NCBI RefSeq assembly: GCF_900078315.1
Contig: NZ_FKBS01000029.1
Coordinates: 321,758 to 385,757, forward strand
Reading direction: 5' to 3'
Source of the DNA: Bordetella ansorpii
GTDB taxonomy: Bacteria > Pseudomonadota > Gammaproteobacteria > Burkholderiales > Burkholderiaceae_B
DNA: 64,000 nucleotides
The position numbers were made by a program, and so were the translations under genes. The notes below the pieces were generated by a model. It ran no database searches and had not been told where the DNA came from. It worked only from the letters and a program-made list of their open reading frames with translations. Shown here one piece after another: positions 1 to 10,529 of the stretch. Within the stretch, counting starts at the first letter, position 1; each line of letters starts with the position of its first letter.

Positions 1-689
1 AGAACCTGCGCGAGGACATGCAGTTCGAGATCCGCAAGCTGCAGCAGGACCTGGGCATCACCAGCGTGATGGTCACGCACGACCAGGAAGAGGCCATGAC
101 CATGAGCGACCGCATCGTGGTGATGAGCCAGGGCCGCATCCTGCAGATCGGCAAGCCGGACGAGGTGTACGACCAGCCCCGCACGCGCTTCGTCGCCGAG
201 TTCCTGGGCACCGCGAATATCCTGGCCTGCCGCCTGGAGAACGCCACCGGCAACCGGCTGGAGTTCTCCGTGCTGCGCCAGGATGCCGCGCCCAGCGGCG
301 CGCGCACCCAGCAGACCGCGCATCGCATTTGCCTGAACGGCGAGGCCCTGCCCGCCTGGCTGCGTGCCGGCGCCATCGCGGAGATCGCGATCCGCCCCGA
401 GAAGCTGCGCATCGGCGCGGGCAACGGCCCGTCGCTGACCGGCACGGTGCTGCAGCACGTGTTCCGCGGCGCGCAGCATTCGTACAAGGTCGAGGTATCC
501 GCGATAGGCGCCACGCTGACCGTCAACCAGGCCGCCGACACGCGCCGGGGTGCGGCCCATGCGCCCGGCGATACGATCCCCCTGTCGTTCGACGAGGACG
601 CCGCGATCCTGCTGCATCCCGAGGACGTGGCCGCGCAGGCCCAGGCCGAGTGCGCGGATATCGCCCATCCCGAACGCAAGGCGGCCTGA
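1..689 (+). CDS. ABC importer ATP-binding protein, PotA type (5' end outside window)
   Basis: This is the C-terminal 229 or so residues of an ATPase that powers import by the two permeases that follow. The reading frame is open from the window edge, so the Walker A and B motifs lie outside. The visible H-loop motif VTHDQEEA, followed by MTMSDRIVVM, is typical of the PotA/FbpC/CysA group. The rest is a C-terminal regulatory region of the TOBE_2 kind. The stop codon is 2 bases before the first permease start, so the genes are cotranscribed. The substrate cannot be told from the sequence; polyamine-like or other small organic compounds are usual for the family. Confidence 0.9.
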   Translation, partial: NLREDMQFEIRKLQQDLGITSVMVTHDQEEAMTMSDRIVVMSQGRILQIGKPDEVYDQPRTRFVAEFLGTANILACRLENATGNRLEFSVLRQDAAPSGARTQQTAHRICLNGEALPAWLRAGAIAEIAIRPEKLRIGAGNGPSLTGTVLQHVFRGAQHSYKVEVSAIGATLTVNQAADTRRGAAHAPGDTIPLSFDEDAAILLHPEDVAAQAQAECADIAHPERKAA

Positions 690-691
690 GC

Positions 692-1564
692 ATGTCCTCC
701 GCCCTCGCCTCCGACATCATGGCCGCGCGTCCCGCCCGCCCGCCACGCAGCCGCCGCTGGCTGCTGATCCTGCCCGCGCTGGCTTTCCTGGCCCTGTTCT
801 TCGCGCTGCCGCTGCTGCAGAACGCGCAGCGCAGCCTCGAACCGCAATCCGGCGGCATGTTCGCCAACTACGCCAAGCTGCTGACCGACAGCTATTACCT
901 GGGCGTGGTGAAGGAAACCCTGGTGGTCAGCTTCAACACCACCGTACTGGCCCTGGTGGTGGGCTATCCCATCGCCTACTACATGGTGCGCCGTGCCGGC
1001 CGCATGGCCCTGCCCCTGCTGTTCCTGCTGGTGGCGCCGCTGCTGACGTCCATCATCATGCGCACGTTCGGCTGGCGCGTGCTGTTCGCCCGCCGCGGCA
1101 TCGTCAACGACGCCCTGCTGTCCACCGGCTTGATCGACAAGCCGCTGAACCTGCTGAACGGGCCGTTCTCGGTCTACGTGGGCCAGGTGCACGTGCTGGT
1201 GCCCTTCATGGTGCTGTCCATCATTCCGGTGCTGCGCGCGGTCGATACGCGACTGGAGGAATCGGCGCGCGTGCTGGGCGCCGGCGCGCTGCGGACCTTC
1301 CTGACCGTGACGCTGCCCCTGTCCAAGGACGGCATCGTCACCGGCGTGATCCTGGTCTTCATGCTGAGCACCGGCAGTTTCATCACGCAACTGCTGCTGG
1401 GCAATGGCTCGGTGGTCACGCTGCCGCTGCTGATCTTCCAGCAGTTTTCGTTGACGCAGGACCTGGGCCTGGCATCGGCCATGGGCAACCTGCTGCTGAT
1501 GATCGTGCTGGCCTGCCTGTTCGTGCAACTGCGCCTGACCGACGGCAAGCGAGGCGCCCGATGA
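692..1564 (+). CDS. ABC transporter permease (PotB/CysT type), first permease
   Basis: An inner-membrane permease of 290 residues. A basic N-terminus (PPRSRRWLL) is followed by about six hydrophobic segments. The EAA-loop region, reading EESARVLGAGALRTFLTVTLPLSKDGI, is where the ATPase docks in this family. The ATG at 692 was chosen because it follows the ATPase stop by 2 bases; the frame stays open further upstream but that part overlaps the ATPase gene. It ends in a 4-base ATGA overlap with the second permease gene, which points to coupled translation. Confident for family, not for substrate. Confidence 0.9.
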   Translation: MSSALASDIMAARPARPPRSRRWLLILPALAFLALFFALPLLQNAQRSLEPQSGGMFANYAKLLTDSYYLGVVKETLVVSFNTTVLALVVGYPIAYYMVRRAGRMALPLLFLLVAPLLTSIIMRTFGWRVLFARRGIVNDALLSTGLIDKPLNLLNGPFSVYVGQVHVLVPFMVLSIIPVLRAVDTRLEESARVLGAGALRTFLTVTLPLSKDGIVTGVILVFMLSTGSFITQLLLGNGSVVTLPLLIFQQFSLTQDLGLASAMGNLLLMIVLACLFVQLRLTDGKRGAR

Positions 1565-2379
1565 GCCCGCGCGCGCTTGCCCTGCATCCCGGCCGCTGGG
1601 GCTGGGCGCTGCTGGCCATCTACACCTTCCTGTTCTTCGTGTTCGTGTTCGCGCCGATCGCCGTCGTGGTGGCCGTCTCGTTCACCGCGGAACAAGGCGT
1701 GCAGTTCCCGTTCGACGGGTTTTCCTTCCAGTGGTACGAACGGCTGTGGCAGTACCGGCCGTTCGTCGACTCGCTGCTGACCAGCCTGTATCTGGCGCTG
1801 GCCTCGGCGCTGGCGGCCATCGTGGTTGCCATCCCGGCCGCGCTGTACCTGGGCCGCTCGCACGGCACGCTGGCCACCGCCATCGCCTCGTTCCTGCTGG
1901 CGCCCATCGCGATTCCCGCGCTGGTGATCGGCATGTCGCTGCTGTATTTCCTGTCGGCCATCGGTATCGGCGTGTCGTTCACCGCGCTGCTCATCACGCA
2001 CACCATCGTGTCGATCTCGTACGTGACACGCACCACGCTTTCCGTGTATCGCAGCGTCAGCCACAGCCTGGGCGAGGCCGCCGCCGTGCTGGGCGCCTCG
2101 CCGTGGCGCACCTTCACAAACGTCACGCTGCCCCTGATCGCGCCGGGCATCTTCGCGGGGTCGCTGTTCGCGATCCTGGTCTCCCTGGACAACCTGGCGC
2201 TGTCCTACTTCTTCGGGACGGCCAACGTCACCACCCTGCCCGTCGTGATGCTGTCGTACATGCAGAACCAGTTCGATCCGGCCATTGCCGCGATCAGCAC
2301 GGTCCAGATGGCCATTTCGATCATCCTGCTGTTGATCGTCGAAAAGACCTACGGCCTGAGAGCCCTCACCACGCAGTAA
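1561..2379 (+). CDS. ABC transporter permease (PotC type), second permease
   Basis: A 272-residue inner-membrane permease that should pair with the preceding one to form the channel. A long first membrane segment (LLAIYTFLFFVFVFAPIAVV) and the EAA-loop signature GEAAAVLGASPWRTFTNVTLPLIAPGI are both visible. The start overlaps the previous stop by 4 bases. This two-permease layout plus one ATPase and one binding protein is that of spermidine/putrescine-type importers, but here the next genes are hydantoinase-like, so the imported compound may be a cyclic amide or related nitrogen source; that link is inferred from context. Confidence 0.9.
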   Translation: MSPRALALHPGRWGWALLAIYTFLFFVFVFAPIAVVVAVSFTAEQGVQFPFDGFSFQWYERLWQYRPFVDSLLTSLYLALASALAAIVVAIPAALYLGRSHGTLATAIASFLLAPIAIPALVIGMSLLYFLSAIGIGVSFTALLITHTIVSISYVTRTTLSVYRSVSHSLGEAAAVLGASPWRTFTNVTLPLIAPGIFAGSLFAILVSLDNLALSYFFGTANVTTLPVVMLSYMQNQFDPAIAAISTVQMAISIILLLIVEKTYGLRALTTQ

Positions 2380-2437
2380 GTCCAGCGCCAGGCCGCGATG
2401 GCCGCGGCGCGCCCAGCCCTTGATAGCGGAGTCGATC

Positions 2438-3466
2438 ATGCATGTCCTGAATTGCCGTGCCCTTCTTGCGGCCACTTTCCTGGCCACCGCCAGCGCCGGC
2501 GCCCAAGCCGCCGACCTCACGGTCACCGCCTTCGGCGGCGTGTGGGAGAAGGTCTATCGCCAGTGCTTCATCCAACCCTTCGAAGCCAAGACCGGCAAGA
2601 AGGTCGACGTGATCCTGGGCAGTCCCATGCAATGGGTGAACCAGATCGCGGCCAACCCCGCCAAGCCGCCCATCGACGTGATCGTGGGCCTGGCCGACAC
2701 CGGCCTCATCCTCAGCCAGAAGGGCCTGGTGGAGCCGATCTCCGCCAAGGAAATTCCCAACCTGGAGCGCCTGAAGCCGCACATGGTCGCCTACGGCAAC
2801 GGCTACGGCTTTCCCATCGCGTACGGCAACTTCGGCCTGATGTACAGCAAGACGCGCGTGAAGAACCCGCCCAAGACCTGGCAGGAATTCGTGGACGGCA
2901 CCAACAAGGGCGAATGGCAGGCCGCGCTGCCGGGCATCGCCTACGTGGGCACCGTGCAGGGCCTGATCGGCCTGTTCGCCAAGCTGTACGGCGGCAGCCT
3001 CGACAATGCGCAGCCCGGCCTGGACCAGATCAAGCGCATGGCCGGCAGCGGCAACGTCACGTTCTACAGCGAGCCGAACTCGCCGCTGGTGGCCATGAAG
3101 GCCGGCGACATCGACATCGCCATGTACTTCGACGGCCGCGCGTGGGCCGAGCACGACGCCAACAACCCGGACATCGGCTATCTCGATCCCAAGCCGGGCG
3201 CGGTGTCGTTCCCGACGATGGTGCAGAAGGTCAAGAACGGCTCGCCGCTGGGCTTCGAATTCATGAACGTGATCGCCTCGGACGAAGGCCAGACCTGCTT
3301 CGCCAACAAGATGGGCTATTCGGCATCGAGCAAGAACGTGAAGTACGAGGACAAGGTGCGCGCACGCGTGGCCGCGGACGAGACCTCGATGTGGCTGCCG
3401 TTCCCGGAAATCGCGCGCCACACCCCGGCCTGGGTGGAACTTTGGAACAAGCAGATCGGCCGCTGA
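2438..3466 (+). CDS. ABC transporter periplasmic substrate-binding protein (PotD family)
   Basis: A 342-residue extracellular solute-binding protein (COG0687-like) serving the importer encoded upstream. The ATG at 2438 gives a good cleavable signal peptide (MHVLNCRALLAATFLATASA, then cleavage near GAQA-ADL). A TTG at 2420 would add six residues before the signal and is less likely. The mature part begins LTVTAFGGVWEKVYRQCF, the usual start of family members binding compounds other than spermidine. It lies 58 bases after the second permease gene and 27 bases before the hydantoinase A gene, within one apparent operon. Confidence 0.9.
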   Translation: MHVLNCRALLAATFLATASAGAQAADLTVTAFGGVWEKVYRQCFIQPFEAKTGKKVDVILGSPMQWVNQIAANPAKPPIDVIVGLADTGLILSQKGLVEPISAKEIPNLERLKPHMVAYGNGYGFPIAYGNFGLMYSKTRVKNPPKTWQEFVDGTNKGEWQAALPGIAYVGTVQGLIGLFAKLYGGSLDNAQPGLDQIKRMAGSGNVTFYSEPNSPLVAMKAGDIDIAMYFDGRAWAEHDANNPDIGYLDPKPGAVSFPTMVQKVKNGSPLGFEFMNVIASDEGQTCFANKMGYSASSKNVKYEDKVRARVAADETSMWLPFPEIARHTPAWVELWNKQIGR

Positions 3467-3493
3467 GCCGCCGCTGCCTTTGAGGAAGCAACC

Positions 3494-5554
3494 ATGAGCT
3501 TGAGAATTGGCGTGGACATCGGTGGCTCGTACACCGATTTCGCGGTGCTCGACGAAGAGACGCGCGACATACGCACCCTGAAGGTCTTCTCCCGGCCCGA
3601 CCAGCCGGGCAGCGAAGTGATCGCCGGCATGCAGGGCCTGATCGACCGCTATGGCATCGATCCCGCCGACGTCGGCTACTTCACCCACGGCACCACCGTC
3701 GGCGTCAATGCCGTCGTGCAGCGCCGCGGCCTGAAGCTGGCCCTCATCACCACGGCCCGCTTCGAGGACGTGCTGGAGATCGCGCGGCTGAAGATACCGG
3801 ACCCCTATCACCTGTATTCGTCGCGGCCCGAACCGCTGGTGCCGCGCGACCGCGTGTTCGGCATCGTCGAGCGCGTGCTGCCCGACGGCCGGGTCGATAC
3901 GCCGGTGGACGAGGCCAGCGTGCGCCAGGCGCTGGAACAGATCATGGCGATGCAGTGCGAGGGCATCGTCGTCTCGCTGCTGCATTCGTACCGCAACCCG
4001 GACAACGAGATCGCGGTGCGCGACATCATCCGGCGCGTCCATCCCGGCATGTTCGTGTCGTGCTCGCACGAAGTCTGGCCCATCATCCGCGAATATGAAC
4101 GCACCACCACCGCGCTGATCGGCGGCTACGTGCAGCCCAAGGTGGCGGACTACCTGACCAGCCTGCAGAAGGCCCTGCTGGAAACCGGCGTGACGTCGGA
4201 GCTGAAAGTCACCAAGTCCAATGGCGGCGTGATGAGCGCCGAGAACGGCAAGACCAACTGCGTGCAGATGATCCTGTCGGGCACGGCGTCGGGCGTGATC
4301 GGGGCCGCCTACGTGGCCAATCAATGCGGCATCGGCAACTGCATGAGCCTGGACATCGGCGGCACCACGGCCGACGTGGCGCTGATCGTGGACGGCCAAC
4401 CGCAGTACGCCAGCGGCGAGTACATCGGCGACTTCCAGATCCACATTCCTTCGGTGTCCGTGACCTCCATCGGCGACGGCGGCGGCTCCATCGCCTGGGT
4501 CGACGACTACGGCGTGCTGAAAGTCGGTCCGCACAGCGCCGGCTCCACCCCGGGCCCCGCGTGCTTCGGCCGCGGCGGCACCGCCGCCACCATCACCGAC
4601 GCGTTCGCCGTGATGGGCGTGCTGGGCCAGGCCGAGCTGGGCTACAACTCGGTCAAGGTCGACGTCGAAGCCTCTCGCCGCGTGGTGGGCGAGCTGGCAC
4701 GGAAGCTGGGCGAATCGGTCGAGCACACCGCCGAATCCATCGTGCGCGTCTCGGTGTCGGGCATGTACGCGGGGGTCAACCGCCTGATCTCGCGCTTCGG
4801 CATCGATCCGCGCGTGTTCACGCTGATGCCCTTCGGCGGCGCGGGGCCCATGCTGGGCTGCTACCTGGCGCGCGCGCTGAACATGCCTGGCGTGATGGTG
4901 CCGACCACGCCGGGCGTGCTGAGCGCACTGGGCGGCCTGATCGCGGACACCAAGAACGACTTCGTCAAGACGACCTATTACGACCTGAGCGACGAGACCG
5001 CCGGACGGCTCAAGCACGACCTGGACGAACTGGAGCGGCAGGCCCGCGCCTGGATGGCGGACCAGGGCGCCGCCCACGCCGACCCCAGGCTGCTGGCCTC
5101 GGCCGACATGCGCTACCAGGGCCAGTCGTTCGAGATCGACACCGCCCTGCCCCTGGATGCCATCGTGCGCGGCGATGCCCAGGCGCTGCGCGACGCCTTC
5201 CATCGCGAACACGCGCGCCTGTACGGCCACAGCGATCCGCAGTCGCCGGTGCAGATCGTCGCGCTGCGCCTGGTCATCGTATCGGAGACGCCCAAACCCG
5301 CGCTGCGCCAGATCGCGCGGGCCACCGAACCGCTGCAGGCGCGCGCCACCGCCCGCGTCTGGATGGACGACGCCTGGCTGGAAGTGCCGCTGTACCTGCG
5401 CGGCGACCTGCGCGCCGGCCACACCTTCGAAGGCCCCGCCATCGTCGCCCAGGACGACACCACGACCTGCGTGCTGCCGGGCTTCTCGGCATCCGTGGAC
5501 ACCTACGGCAATCTTTTCCTCAACCAGGACGTCGCGCACGCCGCGAAGGACTGA
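3494..5554 (+). CDS. Hydantoinase/oxoprolinase family protein, subunit A (HyuA-like)
   Basis: A 686-residue cytoplasmic protein of the ATP-dependent hydantoinase A / 5-oxoprolinase / acetone carboxylase beta group. The actin-fold nucleotide site is visible at the start (RIGVDIGGSYTDFAVL) and again near residue 285 (SLDIGGTTADVALI); an FTHGTTVGVNAVVQR segment follows the first motif. The length is standard. A ribosome-binding site AGGAAG lies 6 bases before the ATG. It is followed 2 bases later by subunit B, and preceded by the importer, suggesting that the imported compound is a cyclic amide or similar. The exact substrate cannot be assigned. Confidence 0.9.
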   Translation: MSLRIGVDIGGSYTDFAVLDEETRDIRTLKVFSRPDQPGSEVIAGMQGLIDRYGIDPADVGYFTHGTTVGVNAVVQRRGLKLALITTARFEDVLEIARLKIPDPYHLYSSRPEPLVPRDRVFGIVERVLPDGRVDTPVDEASVRQALEQIMAMQCEGIVVSLLHSYRNPDNEIAVRDIIRRVHPGMFVSCSHEVWPIIREYERTTTALIGGYVQPKVADYLTSLQKALLETGVTSELKVTKSNGGVMSAENGKTNCVQMILSGTASGVIGAAYVANQCGIGNCMSLDIGGTTADVALIVDGQPQYASGEYIGDFQIHIPSVSVTSIGDGGGSIAWVDDYGVLKVGPHSAGSTPGPACFGRGGTAATITDAFAVMGVLGQAELGYNSVKVDVEASRRVVGELARKLGESVEHTAESIVRVSVSGMYAGVNRLISRFGIDPRVFTLMPFGGAGPMLGCYLARALNMPGVMVPTTPGVLSALGGLIADTKNDFVKTTYYDLSDETAGRLKHDLDELERQARAWMADQGAAHADPRLLASADMRYQGQSFEIDTALPLDAIVRGDAQALRDAFHREHARLYGHSDPQSPVQIVALRLVIVSETPKPALRQIARATEPLQARATARVWMDDAWLEVPLYLRGDLRAGHTFEGPAIVAQDDTTTCVLPGFSASVDTYGNLFLNQDVAHAAKD

Positions 5555-5556
5555 CC

Positions 5557-7557
5557 ATGAAGCTGAACAAATCCGAGCTGCAGATTTTCGCCAACTACTG
5601 CGTGGCGGCCGCCGAAAGCATGGCCTTCACGCTGATCCGCACCGCGCACTCGACCTTCGTGAAAGAGACCGAGGATTTCTCGTGCGCGATCACCTCGGCC
5701 GACGGACTGACCTTCGCCTCGCCCAAGACGCTGGGCGCGACGTGGTACGCCGGCCTGGACTACGGCCCGCTGATCGGCACCATCCCCGCCTACCAGCCGG
5801 GCGACATCTACATGTCGAACGACCCCTACAGCGGCTACGTGGCCACGCACACGCCCGACCTGGTGATGTGGAAGCCCGTATTCCATGAAGGCGAGATCCT
5901 GTGCTTCGTGGCCGGCCACATCCACAACACCGACATGGGCGGCGCGGTGCCGGCCTCGCTGTCGCGCTCGCTGACCGAGATCCAGCAGGAAGGCATCCGC
6001 TTCCCGCCCACCCGCATCATGCAGGACGGCGTGCTGAACGAGCTGGCGCTGTCGTGGATGCTGGCCAACGTGCGCGCCCCCGACCAGAACCTGGGCGACC
6101 TGAAGGCGCAGATCGCCTCGCTGATGACGGGCGAACGCCGCGTGCTGGAAATCGTGCAGCGCTTCGGCGCCGAGGCCTTCAAGGCCGGCATCGGCGAGCT
6201 GCTGGACTATGCGGAAACGCAGGCCCGCACCGTCGCGCGCACCATTCCGGACGGCGAGTACTTCTTTTCAGAGTTCGCCGACGAGGACACCGTGGGCGGC
6301 AAGCCCATGCGCATTGCGCTGCGCCTGACGGTGCAGGACGGCCTGCTCGGCTTCGATTTCTCGGACAGCGATCCGCAACTGACGTCGTCGCTGAACGTGC
6401 CGACCGGCGGCCATCCGCGCCACGCGCTGCTGATGGTGGGCCTGTATTACGTGCTGTACACGCTGGAGCCGAACATCCTGCTGAACGCCGGCATGCTGCG
6501 CATCGCCACCTGCACCACGCCCAAGGGCACGGTGCTCAACCCCGTGATGCCCGCCGCGGTGGGCATGCGCAGCCTGACGTGCGTGATCGTGCAGGCGGTG
6601 ATCTTCGGCGCCTTCGCCCAGGCCCTGCCGCGCAAGATGCCCGCGTGCCCCTCGTCCAGCGTGTGCCTGCTCAACGTAAAGACCTCGGACAGCCAGGGCA
6701 AGACCATCATGGCCTCGGTCGGCCCGGTGGGCGGCGGCGCCGGCGGCTCGGCGCTGGGCGACGGCTCGGATGCCTCGGGCGCCAACATGGCCTTCCTGCG
6801 CAACTCGCCGGTCGAGATCAACGAGGCCGAGATTCCCATCCGCATCACCGAATACGGGCTGGTGCGCGACAGCGGCGGCGCGGGGCAGTATCGCGGCGGC
6901 ATGGCCATCGTGATGGAGCTGCAGGTGTTCTCGCCCAACTCGCTGGTGACGGCGCGCAACCGCGACCGCACGCTGTTCGGCTCGTGGGGATTCCAGGGCG
7001 GACATTCCGGCAGCACGGCGCGCTTCGTGCGCAACCCCGGCCGGGCCGATACCGAGGAGCTGGGCAACAACGATCTGGTCAAGCTGGCCCCCGGCGACGT
7101 CATCCGCCTGGAAGGCAACGGCGGCGGCGGCTACGGCAACCCCATGCTGCGCGATCCGGCATGCGTGGAAAGCGACGTGCGCCGCCATTGCGTCTCGCCG
7201 CAAGCGGCGCGCGACGTCTATGGCGTGGTCCTGGTCGATGGCAAGCTGGACGCGGAAGCCACCCGCCGCCTGCGTGGCCAGGCCAAGCCCGCGGAACCCA
7301 ACGAGCTGTACAACGGCGCGTACGGGTTCAACGGCAGCCGGCTGGCGCACGAACGGCTGTGGACGCGCGAGCGCTACGAGGTGCTTAACACCTATCTACG
7401 CGGTATCCCGATCGGCTGGCGCTTCTTCGTAAAGCACCAGATTTTCGATCAGCTGGCGCTGCGCGCCGATGCGCATACGCCCGGCACGGCCGTGGTGGAA
7501 GCCCTGCTGGACGAGCTGAGCCGGAAGTATCCGGCGATGGTGCGGTCCGCGGCATGA
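5557..7557 (+). CDS. Hydantoinase B/oxoprolinase family protein (HyuB-like)
   Basis: A 666-residue protein forming the second subunit of the hydantoinase-type complex. Diagnostic stretches are the N-terminal AAESMAFTLIRTAHSTFVKE, the NDPYSGYVATHTPDLVM segment and the glycine-rich end EGNGGGGYGNPMLRDP; all are family hallmarks. The start is 2 bases after the HyuA stop. The C-terminal about 100 residues (after CVESDVRRHCVSPQAARDVYGVV) extend to the usual length for the family. This is the last gene of the operon; a hairpin terminator follows within 25 bases. Confidence 0.9.
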   Translation: MKLNKSELQIFANYCVAAAESMAFTLIRTAHSTFVKETEDFSCAITSADGLTFASPKTLGATWYAGLDYGPLIGTIPAYQPGDIYMSNDPYSGYVATHTPDLVMWKPVFHEGEILCFVAGHIHNTDMGGAVPASLSRSLTEIQQEGIRFPPTRIMQDGVLNELALSWMLANVRAPDQNLGDLKAQIASLMTGERRVLEIVQRFGAEAFKAGIGELLDYAETQARTVARTIPDGEYFFSEFADEDTVGGKPMRIALRLTVQDGLLGFDFSDSDPQLTSSLNVPTGGHPRHALLMVGLYYVLYTLEPNILLNAGMLRIATCTTPKGTVLNPVMPAAVGMRSLTCVIVQAVIFGAFAQALPRKMPACPSSSVCLLNVKTSDSQGKTIMASVGPVGGGAGGSALGDGSDASGANMAFLRNSPVEINEAEIPIRITEYGLVRDSGGAGQYRGGMAIVMELQVFSPNSLVTARNRDRTLFGSWGFQGGHSGSTARFVRNPGRADTEELGNNDLVKLAPGDVIRLEGNGGGGYGNPMLRDPACVESDVRRHCVSPQAARDVYGVVLVDGKLDAEATRRLRGQAKPAEPNELYNGAYGFNGSRLAHERLWTRERYEVLNTYLRGIPIGWRFFVKHQIFDQLALRADAHTPGTAVVEALLDELSRKYPAMVRSAA

Positions 7558-7576
7558 CAATTGCCACTGCGATGCG

Positions 7577-7602
7577 AAAAGGAGCCCGTAGGCTCCTTTT
7601 TT
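7577..7602 (+). terminator. Rho-independent terminator after the hydantoinase operon
   Basis: An inverted repeat, AAAAGGAGCC then CGTA then GGCTCCTTTTTT, forms a 9 to 10 bp stem with a four-base loop and a T run. Because both arms are bounded by A and T tracts it can stop transcription from both sides: hyuB from the left and pcaF, which ends at 7625, from the right. Confidence 0.9.
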
Positions 7603-7624
7603 GGCGCAGGACGCAGCGAGCGGC

Positions 7625-8830
<1,206 letters not shown>

Positions 8831-8964
8831 GGAGTGTCTCGTCTCGTCTGTTTAGGAAAAATTCTGACAGCCATCGATGGTATCGCAGGGCCGGCAGGAC
8901 CAACGATGGCATGGCAACGCCGTCCATCAGATGGACAGTCATTGCGTTCACGAGACGGACGAAA

Positions 8965-10374
8965 TCAGGCCGCGGCGGCCCGCGCACTGCGCGCGGCATC
9001 CAGCGTGGCCTGGCGCCGGAAACGGCCCGCCGCCAGATGATAGAACGGCTGCGGGCAGAACTGGCGCGCCACCACGGAAGCGCTGAGCGATGCCGCCAGC
9101 AGCCAGAACAGCAGCGGCTGGCTGCCCGTCATTTCCATCACCACCACGCTGGCGGTCAACGGAGCCTGGGTGGCGGCAGCCAGGAAGGCCGCCATCGACA
9201 GCAGCACGATCAGGCGCTCGTCGAGCGCGCCGCCCGTCCACTGCCAGAGTTCATGGCCGATGCCCGCGCCGGTGGTCAATGCCGGGGTGAAAATGCCGCC
9301 CGGGATACCAGCCCAGTAAGACGCCACCGTGGCGGCCAGCTTGGCCAGCCCGAAACCCGTGGCGGGCGCCGTGTCTCCGGCCAACAGGCCGGCGGCCGTC
9401 TCGTAGCCGGTGCCGTACACCGCCCCGCCCGTCAGCATGCCCAGGCAGGCCAGGAACAGGCCCAGGCCCGCCGCGGCCAGCACGGGATGGCGCCGCAACC
9501 GATCGCGCCAGGCAAGGGGGGCCACGCCCGGCAGCCCTTTGCCCAGCAGGCGCGCAAACACGCCGCCCAGCACGCCGTTGACCAGGCCGCACAGCAGGAC
9601 CCACAGCAGCATGTCGGAGCCGGAGGCCTGCCCGGTGAACTGGCCGAAATAAGGATTGTTGCCCGCCAGCGCCACCACCATGAAACCCGAGGCCAGCACG
9701 CCGATCAGCACCAGCCGCTGCCAGCGCAGCGACGTGCCCCGGCCCAGTTCCTCGATGGCGAACACCACGCCGGCCAAGGGCGCGTTGAAGGCCGCCGCCA
9801 GGCCGCCCGCGGCGCCGGCGGCGATCAGTTCGCGGTGCCGCAGTCCCTGCATCGGCGCGCCCAGGCGCTCCCACAGGCGGCCCCAGGCCAGCATCACCGC
9901 CGCGCCCACCTGTACCGACGGCCCTTCCCGGCCGACCGACGCGCCGGCCAGCATGCCCGCGAACGTCAATGGAATCTTCCAGAGGGTTTGCCGGATCGAC
10001 ACCAGGCTCGTCTGGGCCGGTCCCGCGGGCAATGACAACGCGCCGATGACCTGCGGGATGCCACTGCCGCTGGCATTGGGCGCCACGCGCTGCGTCAGCC
10101 AGCGCAGGCCCCCCATCGCGGCCGGCAACACGATGAAGGCCAGCCAGCCGTGGCTGGCCGTCCATTGCCGGTTCCATTCCAGCGCCGCATCGGCCAGGCG
10201 CGCGAACCCCAGCGACACCAGGGCCACCAGCGCGGCGCCGCCCAGGGGCAGTCCCAGGTACAGGCTCTTGCGCGACAGCCGCCGCGTCTGCCGCCACTTG
10301 CGCCGCGCCGCCAGGCGCAGGCGCGATGCAGGGGAATGAGTAGAGGTATGAGAGGTGGGCGGAAGATCGGCCAT
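8965..10374 (-). CDS. ClC family chloride channel/transporter
   Basis: A 469-residue multi-spanning inner-membrane protein. The three ClC selectivity motifs are present: GSGIPQV, GREGPSV with the gating glutamate, and the late GIFTPALTTGAGIG. Retention of the gating glutamate is compatible with Cl-/H+ exchange. The ATG at 10374 (MADLPPTSHTS) was preferred over an upstream start at 10461, because the added 29 residues are not family-like. The C-terminus after the last helix is short and lacks CBS domains. It stands alone between pcaF and sodB. Confidence 0.9.
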   Translation of the reverse strand: MADLPPTSHTSTHSPASRLRLAARRKWRQTRRLSRKSLYLGLPLGGAALVALVSLGFARLADAALEWNRQWTASHGWLAFIVLPAAMGGLRWLTQRVAPNASGSGIPQVIGALSLPAGPAQTSLVSIRQTLWKIPLTFAGMLAGASVGREGPSVQVGAAVMLAWGRLWERLGAPMQGLRHRELIAAGAAGGLAAAFNAPLAGVVFAIEELGRGTSLRWQRLVLIGVLASGFMVVALAGNNPYFGQFTGQASGSDMLLWVLLCGLVNGVLGGVFARLLGKGLPGVAPLAWRDRLRRHPVLAAAGLGLFLACLGMLTGGAVYGTGYETAAGLLAGDTAPATGFGLAKLAATVASYWAGIPGGIFTPALTTGAGIGHELWQWTGGALDERLIVLLSMAAFLAAATQAPLTASVVVMEMTGSQPLLFWLLAASLSASVVARQFCPQPFYHLAAGRFRRQATLDAARSARAAAA

Positions 10375-10457
10375 GAGCGGCGTTGGGAAGTCTCGGGTAG
10401 GACTGCTCGGAAAAACCTGACAGCATACGCCGTGACGGCTTACAAGCGCCAGAACGG

Positions 10458-10484
10458 ACAAACCCTCCGCGAGGGAGGGTTTGT
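10458..10484 (-). terminator. Hairpin terminator downstream of sodB
   Basis: A near-perfect inverted repeat, ACAAACCCTCC GCGA GGAGGGTTTGT when minor slippage is allowed, lies 46 bases past the sodB stop and before the ClC gene. The stem is strong but the T run is short on the minus strand. Confidence 0.65.
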
Positions 10485-10529
10485 TTCAAGCATCGGGATC
10501 GGATCCCGGGCCACGGGGGCCGCGGGGGA

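Noticed and set aside
2366-5539. 1057-codon minus-strand open frame opposite the binding protein and HyuA genes
   Set aside because: It is a high-GC shadow with His/Gly/Ala/Arg-rich, domain-free sequence; the plus-strand genes have clear family motifs.
4324-5556. Long upstream extension of the HyuB frame
   Set aside because: It overlaps HyuA out of frame with Arg/Gly-rich sequence; HyuB starts at 5557 with a 2-base gap to HyuA.
9251-10489. 412-codon minus-strand frame overlapping the ClC gene
   Set aside because: Same strand but another frame; the ClC selectivity motifs are all in the 8965-10374 frame.
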